NCBI GenBank assembly: GCA_945905765.1
Contig: CAMDPZ010000001.1
Coordinates: 1 to 64,000 of the forward strand
DNA from: Nitrospira lenta
GTDB taxonomy: Bacteria; Nitrospirota; Nitrospiria; Nitrospirales; Nitrospiraceae
Length of the DNA stretch: 64,000 nt
Direction: 5' to 3'
Both the position numbers and the translations under genes were made by a program. A model generated the notes under the pieces. The model made no database searches. It saw only the letters and a program-made list of their open reading frames with translations, and had not been told where the DNA came from. This document shows, one piece after another, positions 9,094 to 17,403 of this stretch (positions are counted from its first letter, which is position 1; each line of letters opens with the position of its first letter).

Positions 9094-10317
9094 TCAGGGA
9101 TGGTCCTTACGAGGTTCAGGCTCGGCGAAAATCACCACACTCGCCGTGTACCCATGCAGGAAGTTGCGCCCCCCGACCGGGCCAATCTCGCCTTGGGCAA
9201 AAAATCCCGCCGTCGGGATGGAGCCAAGCCGTTCTTGCACGACCCCGCTATCATGATGAGGCCGGCCGAAAAGCCCCTCTCCGCGCCCACAGCAGCTGAA
9301 CAGGAGAGCGCCGAGCGGAGGACTCTGGTGCTTCGTGCGATCCGTGGCCAGGAGAAAGTGCAAGTCGTCGCTCGCAGACTTTGCATCGCGCAGGTGGAAT
9401 TGCACGGTCTGGCCCTCCTGAACGACCTCTCCGACCGCGACGGCCCCGGCCTGTTGGTCCGCCCCGATGAGGTTCCGAACCAGGAAGTCGCCTCGCTCGA
9501 AATGACTCCGGTGTTCGTCGATCACGATTCCCAAGTGCAATGCGCGGTGGGCATCGCGGCGCTGAGGCCCGCCCAGAGATTCGAACACATCCTGGAGCCG
9601 CTTCAACGCGGAAACCCCGCCCAGTTCATAGATGAGGTTTCCCTCCGCCCTGGTGACGACAAACCGTTCACCAATCGGACGGCAGCCCTGCGAGGTAACG
9701 CTTCGCACCGCAATCGGTCCTGTGAGTTGCACCCCCACCAGGCCTCCGTCGAAAACCTGATCGTTGAGGAGGAGTCGATTCTCGCCTGAATCCTGGCCTC
9801 CTCCGGCGAGGCCCCCGATGACTTTGCCCTGGGGGTACCGGTCGTTCATGAGGGCCAGCACTTCCTGCGTCGGGGTTGAAAAGGGATCGGCAAGGAGGAG
9901 AAACGTCGAATCCTCAAGTCCTGGCTCAGGCCACCCCGGCATGAGGATTTGATCCTGCAGCTGCGAGACGGAAAGCCGGAGCGGAGTCACTTTGACATGG
10001 GGAAGGCAGGCAACCCACAGGGTCAGAGCTGCCGCGGTTTCAATCTCTTCGGACCCCGCAATCACACCCTCGCCGGAACAGCCCAGACAGACCCGCGCCC
10101 GCAGTTCGCTCTGCAGCATGGACGAGATCATGGAGGCTTTCTCCGCATGGTGGGCGGAGAAAAAGACGAAGGCCAGATCGATAGGAGCTGCGCCGAATTG
10201 CGTCCGAATCGCATCAGCAAGATCGCGGACGGCAGCTTCCGTGTCGGTCTTGCGCGAAAGGGCGGTCGCGAATTGAAACGTGGACGACGTAGTCGTAACA
10301 GTAGACGGAATCATCAT
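9094..10317 (-). CDS. FIST-domain sensory protein
   Basis: A protein of about 407 residues with FIST N and FIST C domains, a module predicted to bind small ligands such as amino acids and usually linked to signal transduction. Visible features are LAFVFFSAHH and LGCSGEGVIAG in the N half and the FFAQGEIGPVGG motif near the C-terminus, a FIST C hallmark. The frame is open upstream to a TTG at 10380, but the first ATG pair is at 10317 and the upstream part runs into the intergenic repeat at 10356-10520, so I place the start at 10317. It stands alone, with no kinase or cyclase domain attached. Confidence 0.8.
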   Translation of the reverse strand: MMIPSTVTTTSSTFQFATALSRKTDTEAAVRDLADAIRTQFGAAPIDLAFVFFSAHHAEKASMISSMLQSELRARVCLGCSGEGVIAGSEEIETAAALTLWVACLPHVKVTPLRLSVSQLQDQILMPGWPEPGLEDSTFLLLADPFSTPTQEVLALMNDRYPQGKVIGGLAGGGQDSGENRLLLNDQVFDGGLVGVQLTGPIAVRSVTSQGCRPIGERFVVTRAEGNLIYELGGVSALKRLQDVFESLGGPQRRDAHRALHLGIVIDEHRSHFERGDFLVRNLIGADQQAGAVAVGEVVQEGQTVQFHLRDAKSASDDLHFLLATDRTKHQSPPLGALLFSCCGRGEGLFGRPHHDSGVVQERLGSIPTAGFFAQGEIGPVGGRNFLHGYTASVVIFAEPEPRKDHP

Positions 10318-10355
10318 GATGCGAATGTTTCTTCCCGCAGTTGCCAGCCAATAAA

Positions 10356-10520
10356 CAGGATGCTCAGGTCCGTCCAGCAAGGCCGCAGCGAACTATCCTT
10401 CATAAGGGGTGGGTGGAATGATCCCTACTGCGCGCGTCCAACGAGGGCCTTCAGAGGCCGCGCGTTGCGCGAGCACAGGGATCGTTCCAGCCGCCCCGCC
10501 AACCTTTTAGCATCCTGCTA
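10356..10520 (-). repeat. Stop-codon-anchored inverted repeat, copy A
   Basis: The outer arms read CAGGATGCTC (10356-) and, on the minus strand from 10520, TAGCAGGATGCTAAAAGG; the TAG is the stop of the 75-residue gene. The inner arms TGGAATGATCCCT and AGGGATCGTTCCA flank a core that runs from about 10427 to 10477 (TGCGCGCGTCCAACGAGG followed by a GCGCGTTGCGCGAGCA stretch). The core is nearly identical in copy B and recurs reversed at 52475-52575. Confidence 0.8.
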
Positions 10521-10745
10521 GACGCCTGGATCCATTCGTTCCGGCCTGTCCTTCGCCAGCTTGTTATAGTAGCGCCACAGATAGGAATGGTAGTCGTCGA
10601 GTTGAGCCAGGAGATAATGCAATTCCGCTGGGTCTTCGGACTCCAATGCTTGAACCATGCGGGTTTTCAGGAATTCGCCAAAGGCCTCAGTTTTCTCTAT
10701 CGCGGTTAAGAGACGCAAGCCGCCGCCGAGCTGATATTCGCTCAT
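10518..10745 (-). CDS. Small protein of unknown function (75 aa)
   Basis: I recognise no family. The protein is soluble, mostly helical in appearance and rich in Leu, Glu and Tyr (an LDDYHSYLWRYYNKL segment near residues 48-62). It has no Cys pair, signal peptide or membrane segment. Its TAG stop is the first three bases of intergenic repeat copy A. The coding sequence has the same base composition as its neighbours. Confidence 0.6.
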   Translation of the reverse strand: MSEYQLGGGLRLLTAIEKTEAFGEFLKTRMVQALESEDPAELHYLLAQLDDYHSYLWRYYNKLAKDRPERMDPGV

Positions 10746-10850
10746 CGCAATCCTCCAGGCGCAAAAGATCTCAGAAAGGATAGCGAGGCGTGAGAGGGAA
10801 ATGCAAGCGAGAGAACCAGCTGATCGTGCGAGAAAACTGAACAGCCTGCG

Positions 10851-12056
10851 CTATTTAACCTGACGATCGAGGATGGCACGGAGCCTGGCGAGGGAAATGG
10901 CCTCGACGCGACGACCGTCTCGTCCCACGACAGTGGTGGCCATCGTGAGCGCGTTAAGAATCGCCTCCTCCGTTGCTTCAACTGTCGCGGTGATCAGCGG
11001 GTTGATGTGGGTATCGGCCAACTGGATCAAGGGGTAGGTTCGGTCTTTCGGATAATGGGGGATGACATTCGCGGTGGAGAAGGCCAGCATGAAATCGCCG
11101 CTGCCATGCCTGGCGGTCGATCCGGTTCGCGCCAGTCCCAACGCCGCCCGCTTCGCCAGCCTCGTGAGCTGCCGACTGTCGAGCGGAGCATCGGTCGCGA
11201 TGATGACGATGATCGACCCTTCGCTTTGCCCTGGCGACAGGGCCTGCGCGACGGGAGGCACGGCCTCGTAGAGCCGACCAACCGGCGCTCCGCCCACGAC
11301 GAGCTCAGGCCTGCGTCCGTGATTCGCATTGACGAGCACACCGACCGTATAGCCCCCTTCATCTTCCGGCAATCGCCGCGAGGAGGTCCCGATGCCGCCC
11401 TTGAACCCATAGGACACCATCCCGGTTCCTGCTCCGACCGATCCTTCCCGTACAACTCCGGACGACGCGCCGTTCAGCGCCTTCACCACGTCCGCCTCTG
11501 ACACATGCCGACCCTGAATATCGTTAAGCCGCCCATCGTCGCATTCAGCGACCACCGGCGTCAGGGTATCGTCGGTAATGCCGACTTCCGGGTACCGTGC
11601 AATCATCCAGTTCATCACCCCGTTAGCGACTCGCGGCACGTTCAACGTATTCGTGAGGGCAATCGGATATTCCAGAAAGCCAGACTCGGCAACCCAGGCA
11701 AGGCCGGTCATCTCGCCGGTCCCATTGAGGACGAACGACCCGGCCGGTACTTTCTTCTGCCAAACATCTGCACGAGGGATCACGACCGTCACGCCGGTTC
11801 GCACAGGGCCATGGCCTGGCTTGAGAGGCCCATCGCCGGACATGAGGGTCGTCTGGCCCACGGTCACACCGGCCACATCGGTAATGGCATTGAATGGTCC
11901 CGGCTCATAGGAACCGACAACGATGCCAAGGGCGCGAGCCCGCATCCGCGGCTCTTCCGGCTCACCGGCTTGAACAGAAACGGACGGAACGACGCAGACC
12001 CAGACGGCCAGGATCAGTAGCGACGTTGTCAGGCGAACGATGTGGTTAGATCTCAT
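10851..12056 (-). CDS. P1/DmpA family peptidase, exported
   Basis: Related to DmpA/BapA L-aminopeptidase-D-esterase enzymes, N-terminal-nucleophile hydrolases that cleave themselves before a Ser/Thr. The likely self-cleavage site is in KGGIGTSSR. Other family segments are FNAITDVAGVTVGQ and LVNANHGRRPELVVGG. The start at 12056 opens on a clear signal peptide (LTTSLLILAVWVCVV, cleavage likely after VQA), giving 401 residues; the upstream open frame only overlaps the next gene. The ATG lies 11 bases inside the end of the beta-CASP gene, so the genes are probably coupled. It likely acts in the periplasm on small peptides or amides. Confidence 0.87.
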   Translation of the reverse strand: MRSNHIVRLTTSLLILAVWVCVVPSVSVQAGEPEEPRMRARALGIVVGSYEPGPFNAITDVAGVTVGQTTLMSGDGPLKPGHGPVRTGVTVVIPRADVWQKKVPAGSFVLNGTGEMTGLAWVAESGFLEYPIALTNTLNVPRVANGVMNWMIARYPEVGITDDTLTPVVAECDDGRLNDIQGRHVSEADVVKALNGASSGVVREGSVGAGTGMVSYGFKGGIGTSSRRLPEDEGGYTVGVLVNANHGRRPELVVGGAPVGRLYEAVPPVAQALSPGQSEGSIIVIIATDAPLDSRQLTRLAKRAALGLARTGSTARHGSGDFMLAFSTANVIPHYPKDRTYPLIQLADTHINPLITATVEATEEAILNALTMATTVVGRDGRRVEAISLARLRAILDRQVK

Positions 12057-13443
12057 GGCTTGATCCAAAATGGGGGACGGTGACTTCGACCTGGGCATGT
12101 TCCGCCTGAATGGCTGCGGCCAGCGACAGCGCCTGCTTCTCTTCACCATGGACGAGAAAAATCTTACTGGGCGTCGGAGTAATGGCCCGCACATAAGCCA
12201 AGAGATCATGGCGATCCGCATGGGCGGAGAGACCGTTAAAGGTCACGATCTTCGCCCGCCTCCTGGTGGGCACGCCGAAAATAGGCACGACATCCCACCC
12301 TTCGACAAGTTTTCGTCCCAGCGTATGCTCGGCCTGAAATCCCACGAACACGATCACGTTCGCTTCATCTTGGATCGCATGCTTGAGATGGTGCACGACG
12401 CGGCCGCCTTCACACATGCCGGAAGCGGAAATGATGACGCAGGGCCCCTTCATACTGTTCAGGCGCATGCTCTCTTCCGGCGACGAAACAAAATGGATAT
12501 AACGAGAGGCGAAGAGGTCACCGGACGCAGTAAAGGTTTTGGTCGTTTCTTCATCATAACATTCCGGATGGCGGCGAAAGACTTCCGTGGCCCGAGAGGC
12601 CAGGGGGGAATCAATATAGATCGGAATGGGATCGAGACGACCCTCGCCGACGAGCTCCTTGATCCGCATCACCAATTCCTGAGTCCTGCCGACAGCAAAA
12701 GCCGGAACGATAATCTTGCTCTTATGAAGCTTGGCATGGGTGAGGAGGTCCAGGGCCTGCTGTTTCATGACCGCCCGATCGGCTTCGTGTAAACGATCGC
12801 CGTAGGTCGATTCGAGAATCAACACATCACAGGGCTGCGGTGGCTCAGGGTCGCGCAGGATCGGCATGTTGGAGCGGCCCAGATCTCCGCTGAAAAGCAG
12901 CGTAGTCGTATTGCCGCGCGCCGTGTATTTCACCCGGATGGTCGCAGATCCCAGGATATGGCCTGCATCGTGAAAGGACGCGGTCACGCGTGGGGAGACC
13001 TTGAGCAGCTCTCCATATTTCGTCCCCTCGAATCGCCGAACAACTTTGCGAACGTCGTCAATGTTATAGAAAGGGCGCACACAGGCCTTCCCCTTCCGCT
13101 GCTCCTTCTTATTGACATAGCTACAGTCGCTGACCTGGACATGAGCCGAATCTTCCAACATGAGTTCCGTTAAATCAGCCGTGGCTCTGGTGAGATGCAC
13201 TTTCCCGGAGAAGCCATGTTTCTGGAGCATCGGTAAGGCGCCGGAATGATCGACATGAGCATGGGACAATAAGACCGCGTTGATCGAATGGGGATCGAAG
13301 CCCAAATCCTGGTTCTGTCGAAGCGCTTCCTCGCGGCGCCCTTGAAAGAGCCCGCAATCCAGCAACAGCTTGCATCCGGGCAATTCGACCATATGGCGGC
13401 TGCCGGTGACGGATCGCGCTGCGCCGTGAAAAGAGAGCTTCAT
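12046..13443 (-). CDS. Metallo-beta-lactamase fold, beta-CASP RNA-processing nuclease
   Basis: A 465-residue protein of the beta-CASP family (CPSF73/YsgH-like). Metal-binding motif 2 is HAHVDHSG, the first part of the fold reads LLLDCGLFQG, and the late motif GLSAHADRHDLL supplies the beta-CASP histidine. GFQAEHTLGRKL and the RMR-like ISASGMCEGGRV segment are typical of the family. The start at 13443 follows from the canonical MKLSFHGAARSVTGS N-terminus and from a 4-base overlap with the stop of the LOG gene. It probably cleaves or trims RNA in the cytoplasm; the exact substrate is unknown. Confidence 0.9.
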   Translation of the reverse strand: MKLSFHGAARSVTGSRHMVELPGCKLLLDCGLFQGRREEALRQNQDLGFDPHSINAVLLSHAHVDHSGALPMLQKHGFSGKVHLTRATADLTELMLEDSAHVQVSDCSYVNKKEQRKGKACVRPFYNIDDVRKVVRRFEGTKYGELLKVSPRVTASFHDAGHILGSATIRVKYTARGNTTTLLFSGDLGRSNMPILRDPEPPQPCDVLILESTYGDRLHEADRAVMKQQALDLLTHAKLHKSKIIVPAFAVGRTQELVMRIKELVGEGRLDPIPIYIDSPLASRATEVFRRHPECYDEETTKTFTASGDLFASRYIHFVSSPEESMRLNSMKGPCVIISASGMCEGGRVVHHLKHAIQDEANVIVFVGFQAEHTLGRKLVEGWDVVPIFGVPTRRRAKIVTFNGLSAHADRHDLLAYVRAITPTPSKIFLVHGEEKQALSLAAAIQAEHAQVEVTVPHFGSSHEI

Positions 13444-14288
13444 AGGGGAGGCACGCCATGATGGCGCCCGATCAAGTCCCAGGCTTCCTGCGCCGTTTCC
13501 GCATAATGAAAGAGCCGCAACTCCTCTTCTCCGATCAGCCCTTCCTCGACCAGCATCTCCCAGTTGATCAACCGTTCCCAAAAGGCCCGTCCGACGAGGA
13601 CGATGACCACATGCTGGGCCTTGCCTGTCTGGGCCAACGTCAACGTTTCAAAGAGTTCGTCCAGGGTGCCGAATCCTCCGGGAAACGCCACTAGCGCCTT
13701 AGCCCTGATCAGGAAATGCATCTTGCGGATGGCGAAGTAACGAAACTGGAAACAAAGCTCAGGCGTAATGTAGGGATTGGGATGTTGCTCATGGGGCAAG
13801 GTGATATTGAGGCCGATGGATTTGGCCTGCACGTCGGCAGCCCCGCGATTCGCCGCTTCCATGATGCCGCCACCACCGCCGGTCACCACGACATAATCAC
13901 ATTGCCCGTCCGTTTGGCAGGTAGAGGAGACAAGGCGGCTGAACTCACGTGCGACGTCATAATATTTGGACAGGTCAAGTTGCCGCCTGGCAATGGCCAC
14001 ATTCTGTCGGCAGAGAGGGTCCGCGGGGGATCGCGCAGCCTCCTCCTCCTTCAGTCTGAGGGTCTCTCGGGCGGCAGTTGGTTCTTGAAGCCTGGCGCTG
14101 CCGAACACCACAATTGTCGATCGGATACCCTGCTCACGCTGAATCAACTCAGGCTTGAGGAGCTCGAGGCCGACCCGAACCGCGCGCAGCTCTTCACGTT
14201 GAAGAAACTCCGTGTCGCGATCGGCAGGTAGGTAAGCGGAGGATTGTGCGTCTGCTTTAGGGGAATCTGAATCAGGAGGAGAAGTCAT
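13440..14288 (-). CDS. LOG-family (TIGR00730-type) phosphoribohydrolase-like protein
   Basis: A 282-residue protein with the two hallmarks of the Lonely Guy / Rossmann fold group: VVTGGGGGIMEAANRGA and PGGFGTLDELFE. Members hydrolyse nucleoside 5'-monophosphates to base plus ribose phosphate, or are annotated as lysine-decarboxylase-like. The N-terminal 60-90 residues form an extra charged helical region absent from minimal LOG proteins. The ATG at 14288 is chosen over a TTG at 14324. The LOG, beta-CASP and P1 peptidase genes overlap end to end and form an operon. Confidence 0.85.
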   Translation of the reverse strand: MTSPPDSDSPKADAQSSAYLPADRDTEFLQREELRAVRVGLELLKPELIQREQGIRSTIVVFGSARLQEPTAARETLRLKEEEAARSPADPLCRQNVAIARRQLDLSKYYDVAREFSRLVSSTCQTDGQCDYVVVTGGGGGIMEAANRGAADVQAKSIGLNITLPHEQHPNPYITPELCFQFRYFAIRKMHFLIRAKALVAFPGGFGTLDELFETLTLAQTGKAQHVVIVLVGRAFWERLINWEMLVEEGLIGEEELRLFHYAETAQEAWDLIGRHHGVPPL

Positions 14289-14437
14289 GGGGGCGATTAT
14301 AGCTGGCACATAGACTTCCGGCAATTCGCAATATCACATGTGCGTTCTCTCTGACAGGCAGCTAAAAAACTCGGTTGATGCGAAAAACATGAAACATGGC
14401 CAAAACATTCCGTACGGCGCTGGAGCCAGGATAACCT

Positions 14438-14631
14438 CAGGATGCTCAAAAAGGCCGTCCGGCAAGACCGCACCCAAATCCGAGATTCGTCACTCGTCAT
14501 TCGTCAAACGTGAACTCATCATTATGCATTACGTCATAGGTCTTCCCGATTGACGGTTGACGACTGACGCATGACAGCCATGACGAAGCACGGCGAGAAC
14601 GACGCCGGCGGACTTTTTCAGCATCCTGCTA
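14438..14631 (-). repeat. Stop-codon-anchored inverted repeat, copy D
   Basis: The left arm is CAGGATGCTCAAAAAGG. The right arm read on the minus strand from 14631 is TAGCAGGATGCTGAAAAAG, and its TAG is the stop of the GNAT gene. The usual GC-rich core is replaced by the heptamer inverted repeat at 14488-14575. Together with its flanks it fills most of the 340-base gap between the GNAT and LOG genes; nothing else is evident there. Confidence 0.8.
14488..14575. repeat. Heptamer-rich inverted repeat (copy 2)
   Basis: CGTCACT, CGTCATT and CGTCAAA follow one another at 14488-14510. The reverse-oriented arm 14547-14575 (CGATTGACGGTTGACG and so on) is nearly complementary. It matches the repeat at 4873-4955 and here is nested in copy D. 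Confidence 0.65.
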
Positions 14632-15150
14632 GGCTTCGTTCGGGCGATCTTCCAATCCCTTCGAACGGGCAAGAACGAAATCCGTTTCAAAGATGGCATA
14701 GGATGACGGAGTGAGTCCCACTCGACGGTACACGGTCTGCGCCGTACTGTTGCTCTCTTCAACGTAGAGGCGAACCCCGCAGACGTTCGGACTGGTCTTG
14801 GCGAGGGCCATCACCGCTTCATGCATGCGGCGAAAAACGCTTTGGCGGCGCCAGGCTTGCTCCACATACACGCTTTGAATCCACCAAAAGACGCCGTTTC
14901 GCCAATCGCTCCATTCATAGGTAATCATCAACTGCCCCAGCAGCAATCGCCGGCCTGCCTGCTCCAGTTCTGCGACCATAAAGAAGCCTCGCTCGGGAGA
15001 GTCCAGGAGGGCGGCCGTTCCGGCCTGCAGGCGGTCGAGAGCGAGGCGGCGATTTTCCGTTTCCAGCGCCATGGCTGCGCTGAATGAGGCGATCGTCGCT
15101 GCATCGTCCGGCCTGGCGAGTCGGACCGTGAGGTGTTCGAGTATCGACAT
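14629..15150 (-). CDS. GNAT-family N-acetyltransferase
   Basis: A 173-residue GNAT protein. The LTVRLARPDDAATIASF opening, the VYVEQAWRRQSVFRRM segment (the acetyl-CoA-binding R/Q-x-x-G/A-like motif A, here with Ser instead of the usual Gly), and the C-terminal VEESNSTAQTVYRRVGL motif fit the fold. It transfers an acetyl group to an unknown amine. The start at 15150 avoids a 31-base overlap with the DUF502 gene and leaves a 5-base gap; the alternative ATG at 15186 is possible. The stop TAG belongs to repeat copy D. Confidence 0.82.
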   Translation of the reverse strand: MSILEHLTVRLARPDDAATIASFSAAMALETENRRLALDRLQAGTAALLDSPERGFFMVAELEQAGRRLLLGQLMITYEWSDWRNGVFWWIQSVYVEQAWRRQSVFRRMHEAVMALAKTSPNVCGVRLYVEESNSTAQTVYRRVGLTPSSYAIFETDFVLARSKGLEDRPNEA

Positions 15151-15155
15151 AAGAG

Positions 15156-15773
15156 TCAGACTGTGGCCTTCGGAGCTTGCAACCATCCGGCTGCCGGTTT
15201 GTACAGGCCGGCGGTAAACTCCATCTTCATGGCCTCCTCCGCCGGCAGATTGAGCGGGCGAACCTGCGACTGCGGGATAAAGGCAAGGAAGCCGGTAAAG
15301 GGATGGATGGCCGTCGGCACAAAAACCATGAGCAGGTTTGCGGTCGGCGCAACTTGCAAGGATGGAGGAGCAATCCCCATGACAAATCCAAGTGCCCAGA
15401 GACCGTCGCGAGGAAAGGGGAAGGCCACCACCGTGCTGCGCCCGAAGCGGGAACGGAAATTCAATAGATCGGTCATCCCCTTAAGGATCATGTAGACGCT
15501 GCGAACGAGGGGAATCTGTTCGATCCATCGCTCCGTCTGGACGATGACGCGCCGCCCGATTACATGGGTGGCGATGGCGCCGATGGCAAGAACGAGAATG
15601 AAAAATAGAGTAAGGCTAAGCCCGGGAATCTGCCGGGCCTCAATGGTCCAGGGAAGATCGATGAGCAATTCGTTCAGCGTGTGAAGCAGCGTAAACAGGA
15701 TCAAAAATGTGGCCCAGGCTGGCACGAGCAGCAGCAGTCCTGCTACGGAATATGTCCACAGACTCTTCGACAT
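15156..15773 (-). CDS. DUF502 family inner-membrane protein
   Basis: A 205-residue membrane protein. The N-terminal segment (residues 8-30) and a second hydrophobic span near 50-70 are probable membrane helices, followed by a soluble domain with the conserved PLVRSVYMILKGMTDLL and VAFPFPRDGLWALGFVMG segments of DUF502. The molecular role of the family is not established. It lies 5 bases upstream of the GNAT gene in the same direction. Confidence 0.85.
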   Translation of the reverse strand: MSKSLWTYSVAGLLLLVPAWATFLILFTLLHTLNELLIDLPWTIEARQIPGLSLTLFFILVLAIGAIATHVIGRRVIVQTERWIEQIPLVRSVYMILKGMTDLLNFRSRFGRSTVVAFPFPRDGLWALGFVMGIAPPSLQVAPTANLLMVFVPTAIHPFTGFLAFIPQSQVRPLNLPAEEAMKMEFTAGLYKPAAGWLQAPKATV

Positions 15774-15920
15774 CGCCGCTTGCCTCCCTCTCCACGATCA
15801 GGCGAAACGAAGTGTAGCAGAAACCAGCAGCAAAATAGAGGAAACCGCGGGGCTTGATCTCAATGATACAGGCGATCTATTCTAGGCAAGTATTGGCGGT
15901 CTAGCTCACAAGGAGGCATT

Positions 15921-16205
15921 ATGGCAGAACATGCGGAAACACATCGTCCGGTCATTATCGACAAGGACCTCCTGGCCATTCTCTGTTGCCCGGACACCAA
16001 GCAGGACGTGAGTTTGGCCGACGCAGCCTTGATTGCCACGCTGAACGAAGCGGTGAGCCGCGGACAATTGAAAAATAAAGCCAACAAGCCGGTCACGGAA
16101 CCCCTCGACGGGGGATTGATCCGAAGCGACCGCAAGATCCTCTACCCCATCCGAGAAAACATCCCCGTCATGCTCATCGAGGAGGGCATTCCCCTGCAGG
16201 CTTGA
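15921..16205 (+). CDS. Trm112-like small zinc-ribbon-fold protein
   Basis: A 94-residue protein of the Trm112/YcaR family. The LLAILCCPDTKQDV opening and the C-terminal LIRSDRKILYPIRENIPVMLIEEGI segment are typical. Only the first part of the zinc ribbon keeps Cys (C-C near residue 22), as in bacterial YcaR-type members. In other organisms Trm112 activates methyltransferases; the bacterial role is unsettled. The start has a strong AAGGAGG site (15909-15915). It is flanked by genes on the opposite strand. Confidence 0.85.
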   Translation: MAEHAETHRPVIIDKDLLAILCCPDTKQDVSLADAALIATLNEAVSRGQLKNKANKPVTEPLDGGLIRSDRKILYPIRENIPVMLIEEGIPLQA

Positions 16206-16337
16206 GCTGACAGGCCGACTTCCCCGTAAATCCTTCCGCACAGACCCCATTCACCTCGGCCCTCTCCTGACTTTGCCCTTGCGTAGGCATGAGCAATCCG
16301 CACGACATCGTGCATCGATAACGGTCACAATCGCTTA

Positions 16338-16595
16338 TTAATTGCCGGTCTTGGAACCGGTCGAGGTTCCACAATGTTGGCAGCGATATTCGTAGAGATT
16401 GCCAGTAGGGAGCACAAGGAGCAATCGCTCTCGTGTCGGAGTCGCGACCCGACATTGCGGGCAATAGAGCAGGGATGCATTGAGAGACTTGAACTGGTCT
16501 GCCTGTTCTGGCGCGCCAGACCTGGGCCGAGGCATCTTAGGGGTTATGCCTGGTGGCCAGCCAGCAGTGGGCGGTTTACGCGGAGGTCCTTGCAT
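16338..16595 (-). CDS. Small zinc-ribbon protein, function unknown
   Basis: About 85 residues. The N-terminal half is rich in Pro and basic residues. The C-terminal half holds a CPQC pair and, about 27 residues later, a CQHC pair, a probable zinc ribbon. The ATG at 16595 is preferred to a TTG at 16631. I recognise no family. It is the last of four small minus-strand genes between nxrB and the Trm112-like gene. Confidence 0.55.
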   Translation of the reverse strand: MQGPPRKPPTAGWPPGITPKMPRPRSGAPEQADQFKSLNASLLYCPQCRVATPTRERLLLVLPTGNLYEYRCQHCGTSTGSKTGN

Positions 16596-16664
16596 AGAGG
16601 AATTGTACGCGGTGGGCCGCGTGACGGTCAATGGTGAGAGCCGGGCCTCGTCACATTTTCCTGC

Positions 16665-16895
16665 TCACCATGAATCGCGGAAGCTATTCTTCGGCGGGAG
16701 TTTCGGAGAGGATCTGAACAGCTTCCAAGCCCCCCTGGCTCCTTGCACCAGGCCATAGACAATCAGCCCGCTAATCAAGCCGTAGAGCCAGGCTCTACTC
16801 CAGGGCCAGAGGCCCGGAGCATGCAAGACGAAGCCGAGGGCGATGTGGCCCCCGACTCCCATGCACAGCGAGAACACAATCCATTCTCGCATCAT
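16665..16895 (-). CDS. Small membrane protein, two helices, unknown function
   Basis: A 76-residue protein with two hydrophobic segments (about residues 5-25 and 35-53) separated by a Trp-rich loop (LWPWSRAWLYG) and a short basic C-terminal tail. No conserved family is recognised. Confidence 0.55.
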   Translation of the reverse strand: MMREWIVFSLCMGVGGHIALGFVLHAPGLWPWSRAWLYGLISGLIVYGLVQGARGAWKLFRSSPKLPPKNSFRDSW

Positions 16896-16955
16896 CGTAG
16901 TAACAAACCAGGCGTCATGGAAGGCGACAGGTGGAGCTGGTGCGGAAACGGGACG

Positions 16956-17327
16956 TTATACGGCCGGCGTCTTGGCTGACTCAATCTCGGTTGCTGTAAT
17001 CAGACTGGACAAATAATCAGCAACAAAGTTGAGGGCTTCCTCTCGACCATCTGCCCGACGCCCTTTTTCACGGCGCTGCACGGACAACTCGTGATCAAGA
17101 TCGGATTTCACTTCTGTGAGGACTCGCTGGAGGGATGAAGGGGTCAGATTGGCATCCATATCCTCGAGTTCCTGGCAGCGATCAAGGACCCAGTTGAGTC
17201 CTTCAATGCGTCCCGAATAATGCTCCTGCTCGCCCGTGTCAATTCGTGACATCGTGGTGGCAAAGGTCTGGGCTTCATAAATGAGGTTGTAAAAGCTCGT
17301 CACGGCTCGCTGTAGGGTAGGATTCAT
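16956..17327 (-). CDS. Hypothetical helical protein (123 aa)
   Basis: A soluble, probably all-helical protein with many Glu and Arg residues. No signal peptide, metal motif or known domain is visible. It has an AAGGAG-like site just upstream of the ATG (AGGAGCGACATG), which supports it as a real gene. It is separated by about 75 bases from its upstream neighbour. Confidence 0.55.
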   Translation of the reverse strand: MNPTLQRAVTSFYNLIYEAQTFATTMSRIDTGEQEHYSGRIEGLNWVLDRCQELEDMDANLTPSSLQRVLTEVKSDLDHELSVQRREKGRRADGREEALNFVADYLSSLITATEIESAKTPAV

Positions 17328-17403
17328 GTCGCTCCTTTGCGCTGGTTATTAACCAGTCGATTATACATGAGAATGCCCTGGCAACAAGGAAAAAGTTATC
17401 CGG

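Noticed and set aside
13444..13581. Upstream extension of the beta-CASP nuclease
   Set aside because: The extension overlaps the LOG gene in another frame and does not look like protein; the conserved N-terminus starts at 13443.
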